From assembly GCA_021521415.1 (NCBI GenBank), contig JAIQDT010001135.1, forward strand, positions 239,501 through 303,500: DNA of 64,000 nt, written 5' to 3'. Of the stretch, positions 58,580 to 64,000 are shown one piece after another (the stretch's first letter is position 1; each line of letters opens with the position of its first letter). This DNA is from Bidens hawaiensis (taxonomy: Eukaryota; Streptophyta; Magnoliopsida; Asterales; Asteraceae). The notes beneath the pieces were generated by a model. The model saw only the letters and a program-made list of their open reading frames with translations. It did no database searches and was not told the DNA's origin. Made by a program: the position numbers and the translations under genes.

Positions 58580-58900
58580 CGGAAATAGGACAGTGAGCTA
58601 TAATCATCACCATTAAATACTTGAGTAACTTTTGAGTGACGTTATAAAATTTCATGGTTCCTTCATCTATAAAAGCGGGTTAGAGGGTGCAGGTAAAGGT
58701 TCATCATTTACGGCTAACATTTTTAGTGCTGCGGGCAAGGATGGTCTAAAAGATAGAGCTTACGGGTTGCAAAGTAGTGCCACGTGTACCACTTTTATGA
58801 GCTCTTTCTGAAACTTTATGTTGGGAAGAATATGCATCATTAGGTTTGGAACTTTGAATCAAATATTCCCTCCACTCTACCTTGTTTGAAATGCTTCTGT
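58580..58900 (-). pseudogene. CRK last-exon relic
   Basis: On the minus strand the fragment reads KHFKQGRVEGIFDS at its start, with conserved pieces of the CRK C-lobe (KVVHVALLC, LKMLAV, EPLPAPSNP) in shifting frames. A TAA follows CNP. No other exon of this copy is seen. A solo LTR sits at its upstream edge (58901), within the first codons of the exon. Confidence 0.75.
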
Positions 58901-59700
58901 TGTTGGGTTTCAGTGGCGATCAGTTAAAATTTTGTTTATTAAAACTGGTTTAATAAACGTAGCAAATAATAATTAATCTCATTAATTAATAATTATACGC
59001 AGCGGAAAGTCTACAATCAATCAGCACCGAAACTAAACCCAACAGGATTCGGTTACCAACAATACGAGTACAGGTCAAACAATAAATATATAATTAAAAC
59101 TTAAGAATATATTTAAGTTTACCTCGGTTAATAATTAACCGGTTGAGACACCGAAGGATAACGAACTAAGCTAGGTGACACAACGAGACAAGCGACCAAC
59201 GGTGGTGGTGCACGACGACAACCCGACAGCGGTGGTGGGGTCCGAACAGCAGTTGGAGGCAGCGGCGGCTTGTGGCGGTGGACAGCAGCGGCTGGGCAGG
59301 TGTCTGGCGGCGGGGGGTGTCCGGTGGCAGTGACTGGACGGGCGGCAACGGTGAACAATCATCGGCGATGAGTCGGCGGTGATGGTGTTGACCGGCGGCT
59401 AGGGTATAGGAGGAAGGAGGTATGGACTTATCTTAAGATTAGTGTTAAGGTTATAAAATATCATATATTTATATAACCCCTTAATTAGGTTTAACCAATC
59501 TAATTAGTTATAAACCCAATGGGCCAATAAGTCCATCTCTTGCTCCAAGACCCGTTCCATGTAATTTTATCTCGTTAAAACGTCTATCCCGGTTAACTAA
59601 CTTAAGCGAGTTTATTGCTCGTTACCTCACGGTGTAACTCTCACGGGTCATAACCCGGTTGGCCGTATTGACTTACCCGAACCGGCCCATAATTCCAACA
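58901..59700 (-). repeat. Probable solo LTR in CRK relic
   Basis: 800 bp, on the minus strand starting TGTTGGAATTATGGGCCGG and ending CCCAACA. Flanked by TCTGT (58896-58900) and TCTAT (59701-59705), a 5-bp TSD with one mismatch. Removing it rejoins the CRK exon edge to a normal CRK intron start. It contains a GC-rich GGTGGTGG/CGGCGG tract (59195-59400) unlike its surroundings. TGTTGG ends suggest a copia-type LTR. Confidence 0.65.
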
Positions 59701-59705
59701 TCTAT

Positions 59706-60180
59706 GTCTGTTTGTTTATCCACAAATAACACACAAGAATTGAATCAAAATGGACCAGGTCGGGTAAATTTTAACTCATAAGCGCTTTACAAATAATACA
59801 TAATCCAAACCAATCCATTAATGAATAAACATGTAAAAATTGACAAAGGCTGTAAACGAGTCAAACAAATGGGGATGAACACTTGAAAGGAATGGGTTTG
59901 CTAGTTGTGTTTGTTTGTTAGGAAATAAATGTGTGTGTGTTCATTATGTTTGTTCCTTAACATTCAAAATGATAATAAATGAGTGTAAAAAATAAACGAA
60001 AATAACCATAGAAAATAAAAGTGTTGATTCACTTGCTACTCGAATATCAAGGTTTGGTTCTGAAGCTTGATTGGACTTATGCACGATGGGCCAACTAGTA
60101 TTGCTAATAATTAATTCAAATGTATATGCAAATGAAGGTAGATGAACACACATAAATGAACGTTTACAAATGTAAATAAG
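59706..60180. other. Remnant CRK intron and spacer
   Basis: Begins with CRK-intron-like sequence (TTTATCCACAAATAACACA, compare 27421). No further exon is found before the next LTR. Confidence 0.5.
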
Positions 60181-60299
60181 TGAAGAGGTATGTACCCGTC
60201 TCAACACCGAGCAAGGCGGGTCAACCCACAAGATAAACACATTATGAAGGCACAAAGCCAAAACCTATGCGCATGGCACATACAAAACATGCTCAGGCA

Positions 60300-60535
60300 T
60301 CATATGCCCAGGCACACATATGCGCGCGGCGCATATCACATGTTCGTGCATATCACATCTGCCCAGGCACACATATGCTCGCGCATCACATATGCGCGCG
60401 GCGCATATCACATGCTCGTGCATATCACATCTGCCCAGGCACACATATGCTCGCGCATCACATATGCGCGCGGCGCACCAGCGCGCGGCGCATATCACAT
60501 GCTCGTGCATATCACATCTGCGCATGAAATATCTG
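60300..60535. repeat. GC-rich minisatellite in LTR
   Basis: Roughly three copies of a 75-80-bp block built from CATATGCGCGCGGCGCATAT, CATGCTCGTGCATATCACAT and CTGCCCAGGCACACATATGC. The blocks are rich in short palindromes. Open frames in it are repeat artefacts. Confidence 0.8.
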
Positions 60536-60753
60536 CGCGTGAGAATAAAGAGAAGACCTCGCGCATCCTCAGGAGGGGCGCATATCACACGTGCACATAA
60601 TCAACCTCGTCCTTATCCAAATCAGGATTAGGGCAACCTTGATTGTGCACGTCAGACAACCTTCCAGAAGGCATCTTTTTAAGGAATAAGGATATGCTGA
60701 TGTTGACAGCTGCTAAATGAAAGGTGGACAGCTCAGCATGACTCATGGGTTAC

Positions 60754-60882
60754 CACGTGATCATAACCAATGAAAAAGCACCAGGTGTCTCCAGGGACAC
60801 GTGGCGCAAATCGATTGGAGGAGGCCAACAAAACCCTAATTTGGTCTCAGCTCAATCAGTGGAAACCCTAGCACTATAAATA
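60754..60882 (+). promoter_or_regulatory. LTR promoter: two G-boxes and TATA
   Basis: CACGTG at 60754-60759 and 60798-60803, AACCAATGA near 60766, and TATAAATA at 60875-60882. Spacing resembles LTR C (38952, 39054, TATA 39120). Confidence 0.65.
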
Positions 60883-61274
60883 CATCATAACGTACACAGT
60901 TACGGACCAGACATTGATTCACATTGAAGCATAATTCAATTATATTCACTGACAGGCAACCCTAGTCAGTTACTTTCTCATACACAGAGAGACAATCACA
61001 TAATCATACAGAGTAACATACAGTATTCAGCTATTAAGCAATACTCTCCCAATTCCCTTACTCACACATTATTATCTTCTCCTACACATACTTATTCTCA
61101 CGCCGGAGGGTTACCCCAAAGAGGACCCCTCTGTCCCTTTCTGAGGGGTAAGTAACGGCGCTGTTCATTTTGTAGGTGGAAGAACACAGATCCAGAAGAA
61201 CCATTGGTGAAATAGTATAATCACACCCGAGGAAAGTAGATCTGCTACCAGTGAGTAGATCCACGTTTCTTCAT

Positions 61275-61285
61275 TGGCGCCATCC
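61275..61285 (+). promoter_or_regulatory. Primer-binding site of the Tat element
   Basis: TGGCGCCATCC begins one base after the LTR end, as in the element at 41676-50818. The first seven bases fit tRNAs ending GGCGCCA. Confidence 0.65.
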
Positions 61286-61342
61286 ACTGTTACAAACGGC
61301 AATCAGATCTCATCAGATCTACATAAAAAAAAATCAATCACC

Positions 61343-64000
61343 ATGGTTTCTGGCGTTCGTAACGTTGATCAAGCTCTGGAGGATATTGAACGTGAGGGTG
61401 TTAACGACGGACAGCAGGTTCTGAGGGTTCCGCGTGATTCTACGCGTACCACCAGCAACCGTCCCTTCGTCACAACCCCTCACGGCCAGACTGAAACTCC
61501 TCCAGACGATCTCACGTTACAAAATATGGCCGGCGCGAAACTGAAAGGACCAATGGGTCCAGAAGAAGAAACAAATGATCCGAATGAATGGCTCATAAAC
61601 GAGCAGCGGCGTCTACTGGAAAAGTACAATGAAATGGTCAAATAGAAAAAGCTAGCCGACCAAACACAAAGGCAAGCGTTTGATAAGCAGACTACAAAAA
61701 GGCCGCGCGCGCCGGAAGAAGGACATTCTGTTCACACTGCACACACTGAGTTCAGTGATGAAGAAGTGCATAGCATGAGGAAGACGCGGGATACTCATGC
61801 AGGAGGCTCACAGCTCCGCGCGCCTGTGAACATGGCGCCTGGAGCCAGAGCCGATCTGGATCTGCACATGCCGTACAGCCCACCAGTCAGAGGGCAAGTG
61901 GACGTAACCACACCCTACAGACCAGCCATCTTGGTGAAACACTCAAAGTTCACTGCGCGCATCGCGCAGGCTCCCATCCAGCACAAGACCAAGATGCCGA
62001 GTGGTTTGGGTAAATATGACGGCACAACAGATCCAGACGATTTCTTGCAAGGTTTTTACAACACGGGAAACCTAGAGAGCTGGACGATGCCAACATGGTG
62101 TCATATGTTTGCTCGCTGCCTAACGGGCGCGGCGCGGGTATGGTTCGAGAGCTTGCCGACTGGGCAAATTGATGGGTTCGAGGAACTATTAGAAAAGTTC
62201 CAAGCCCACTTCGTATAGCAGCGCAGGCACACGCGCGATCCTGATGACATCATGCACTGCGTACGCAGGAATGATGAAACGATTGAAGATTACATCACTC
62301 GGTTCAATCAGGAGTCTCTGGCAATCGGAGGTATAACCGAGCAACTCCTGCGCGTGGCCTTTATACAAGGCGCGCGCAGTGATCAATTACGACGAGCTCT
62401 CGTAAGCAAAGATGGCATGCCCACCACGTGGGCCAAGTTAATGGAGGCATCGCGAGTTTTCGCGAGAAATGAAAAACAGATTGCCCAAGATAGGGCAAGA
62501 GAAAGAGCGCATCAGGCTGAATCACCGCGCAGCAAAGAGAAGAGGGCCAAACAGAACTCTGTATGGTCCAGGTTGCAGCCAACAAGTTTTTCTTCCGCAG
62601 AAAAGCAAGCGCAACCAAGCTCACCCCAGCCCCAAAAAGATGTTCGTAATCGCGGGGAGGGTGACAAGAGGGAGGGCGGCAGAGATCCTAGCAGACCTCT
62701 GCCAAGAATATGGACTCCCCTCACTAAAACACCTTCACAGGTGTTAAGTACTGAGAATGTCCAATTCAAGCCCCCCAAGCAACTACACTACAAGGGACCG
62801 CAAAACAGTGGCAAATATTGTAAATTTCACAGGTCCCCGGGCCACAACACCGACGCATGCCATCATTTAAAGGATGCGATCGAGAAGGATGTAAAATCAG
62901 GCAGGCTGGCTCACTTGGTGAAAAACCAAAGAATAGAAGATGAGCAACCGGAAGGAGCCTCTGCCAGCAAGAAATACAAAAGAATCTGTGTGGCTGAGGG
63001 GGGACGACAAGGGCAGACGTCAAAAAAGAGAAGCGCGCAAATCCACGGAGATTGGCGCGAGCAGCAAGTCATCTTCCCAAGAATCAGGGGAGGCCCTTCA
63101 ATAAGCAGTCCTCTCGTCATCACCACACACATTGCTCATTACGAAGTGTCAAAGGTCCTGGTGGACACTGGAAGCGAATCTGACATTATGTATGAGCAAT
63201 GTTTCAGAAAGTTAGACCCGGCAGACCAAGCGCGGCTCGAAATTGTGAACGCACCAATCTGTGGTGTTTCAAATGAAATCATCCATCCCCTAGGCCAGAT
63301 TCAGTTTGAACTAACTATGGGGGATGATGAGCACAAGCGAGCCGAAGTTGTCAACTTCTTGGTCTTGCCCACCACATCATGCCACAATATGATCCTGGGT
63401 AGGGGAACGATTGCCCAATTTAATGCTGTACCGTCGCCAGCGCACGGCGCATTGGGGTTCCCTACACCAACAGGCGTAACATTTGTTTACCGCGATCATT
63501 TGTGCGCAGTGACAAGTACGCCGCGGGAAGGGAGAATGAAACTTCCAATGGCGGACAATGCGCCAGAGAAGTGGATTTTAAACTCAAAATTCCCAGAGCA
63601 AACGGTCACAATTGGCGCTACCATTTCAGACGAAACGAGATTGAGAATGAAAAGGTTGCTCACAAAATACACGTCGGTTTTCGCGTGGCAACACTCCGAT
63701 ATGACGGGGGTCCCGCGAGACTTGGCGCAACATTCTCTTAACACGTTCAAGTCGGTGGAGCCAATTGCTCAGAAAAAGAGAATCATGGGGGATGAAAAGG
63801 CGAAGGCCATGAATGAGCAAGTGGAGGACCTGTTGCGCGCAAACATCATCCGCCCGATCCGATACCAGACGTGGGTAGCCAATCCTGTGATGGTAAAGAA
63901 AAGCAACGGGTCATGGAGGATGTGTATTGACTTCAAGGACCTCAACAAAGCATGTCCGAAAGACTGTTACCCCCTCCCAAACATCGACGCAAAGGTGGAC
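61343..64000 (+). pseudogene. Tat gag-pol polyprotein with two in-frame TAG codons, partial
   Basis: One reading frame runs from ATG 61343 to the window edge, broken only by TAG at 61643-61645 and 62216-62218. Gag: core GKYDGTTDPDDFLQGFYNTG, LTGAARVWFESLPTG, ITRFNQESLAIGG, then the C/H cluster YCKFHRSPGHNTDAC near 62820. Protease: active site LVDTGSESDIMYEQ (63158 on). Reverse transcriptase start: VKKSNGSWRMCIDFKDLNKA and KDCYPLPNIDAK at the very end. Both stops fall where relatives have glutamine-rich positions and could be CAG to TAG changes. If translated with two stops the element would be defective; read-through or a sequence variant cannot be excluded. RNase H and integrase should follow outside the window. 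Confidence 0.82.

Larger units (their letters stand above)
60181..61273 (+). repeat. 5' LTR of the Tat element at the right end
   Basis: 1093 bp from TGAAGAGGTATG to CACGTTTCTTCA. The region TCTCACGCCGGAGGGT (about 61096) is shared with the LTRs at 34641, 41676 and others, though most of the LTR is not similar. Confidence 0.82.
60181..64000 (+). mobile_element. Tat-lineage Ty3/gypsy retrotransposon, 5' part (cut by window end)
   Basis: 5' LTR 60181-61273, primer site at 61275, then gag-protease-RT in one frame to the end of the window. Pol and the 3' LTR continue beyond it. LTR ends (TGAAGAGGTA, TTTCTTCA), primer site and promoter layout match the pol-less Tat-like element at 41676-50818, although the LTR bodies differ strongly. 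Confidence 0.85.

Noticed and set aside
59128..59358. Proline- and histidine-rich open frames
   Set aside because: They fall in a GC-rich tract of a solo LTR; several frames are open at once, which reflects composition only.
60190..60631. Histidine-, alanine- and arginine-rich repetitive frames on both strands
   Set aside because: They are translations of the LTR minisatellite.

Overview
This is nuclear DNA from a flowering plant. Evidence: interrupted genes with GT-AG introns, a class I KNOX homeobox gene end, a tandem cluster of cysteine-rich receptor-like kinases (CRKs, two Gnk2/DUF26 ectodomains plus kinase), remnants of the chloroplast phylloquinone methyltransferase MENG, and dense nested plant transposons (Ty1/copia, Ty3/gypsy of Tat and chromovirus-like type, hAT, Mutator-like). 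The AT-rich introns and the style of the Tat elements fit an asterid eudicot, perhaps Asteraceae; that placement is inference.

Layout. 1-7247: a gag-only Ty3/gypsy-like element on the minus strand (LTR - gag - LTR), its gag split by a solo LTR of a related subfamily with a perfect 5-bp target-site duplication (TSD). 7248-10772: last two exons of a KNOX I gene on the plus strand, preceded by about 2.2 kb of probable intron holding a hAT MITE and a perfect 33-bp inverted repeat. 11134-19784: CRK1 (minus) with a decayed copia element in its last intron. 21505-26401: a MENG pseudogene whose exon-bearing 1.45-kb segment is duplicated on either side of a copia fragment. 27075-30413: CRK2 (minus). 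30933-31969: a Mutator-like element with long inverted arms, 9-bp TSD and a nested hAT MITE. 33601-34156: another hAT MITE. 34641-39435: a palindromic LTR retroelement with three LTRs, flanked by one 5-bp TSD. 40661-56781: CRK3 (minus), broken by a complete 9.1-kb Tat-like element (41676-50818) in its catalytic exon and by a hAT element (53712-56272) in its first exon. 58580-58900: a CRK last-exon relic cut by a solo LTR. 60181-64000: 5' part of a coding-rich Tat element (LTR, primer site, gag, protease, start of reverse transcriptase) running off the window.

No host gene seen here is both complete and intact. The KNOX gene may be functional, but only its 3' end is visible. All three CRKs carry independent lesions. 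The most notable object is the Tat-like element at 41676-50818. It encodes only gag on its own strand but carries, antisense, a five-exon gene with an uninterrupted predicted reading frame of 914 residues and its own G-box/TATA promoter. A 112-bp scrap of the same antisense gene sits at the centre of the palindromic element at 34641-39435. Two LTR families in the window share termini, primer site and a twin G-box plus TATA promoter layout, which suggests that coding-competent and gag-only elements belong to one mobilisation system.
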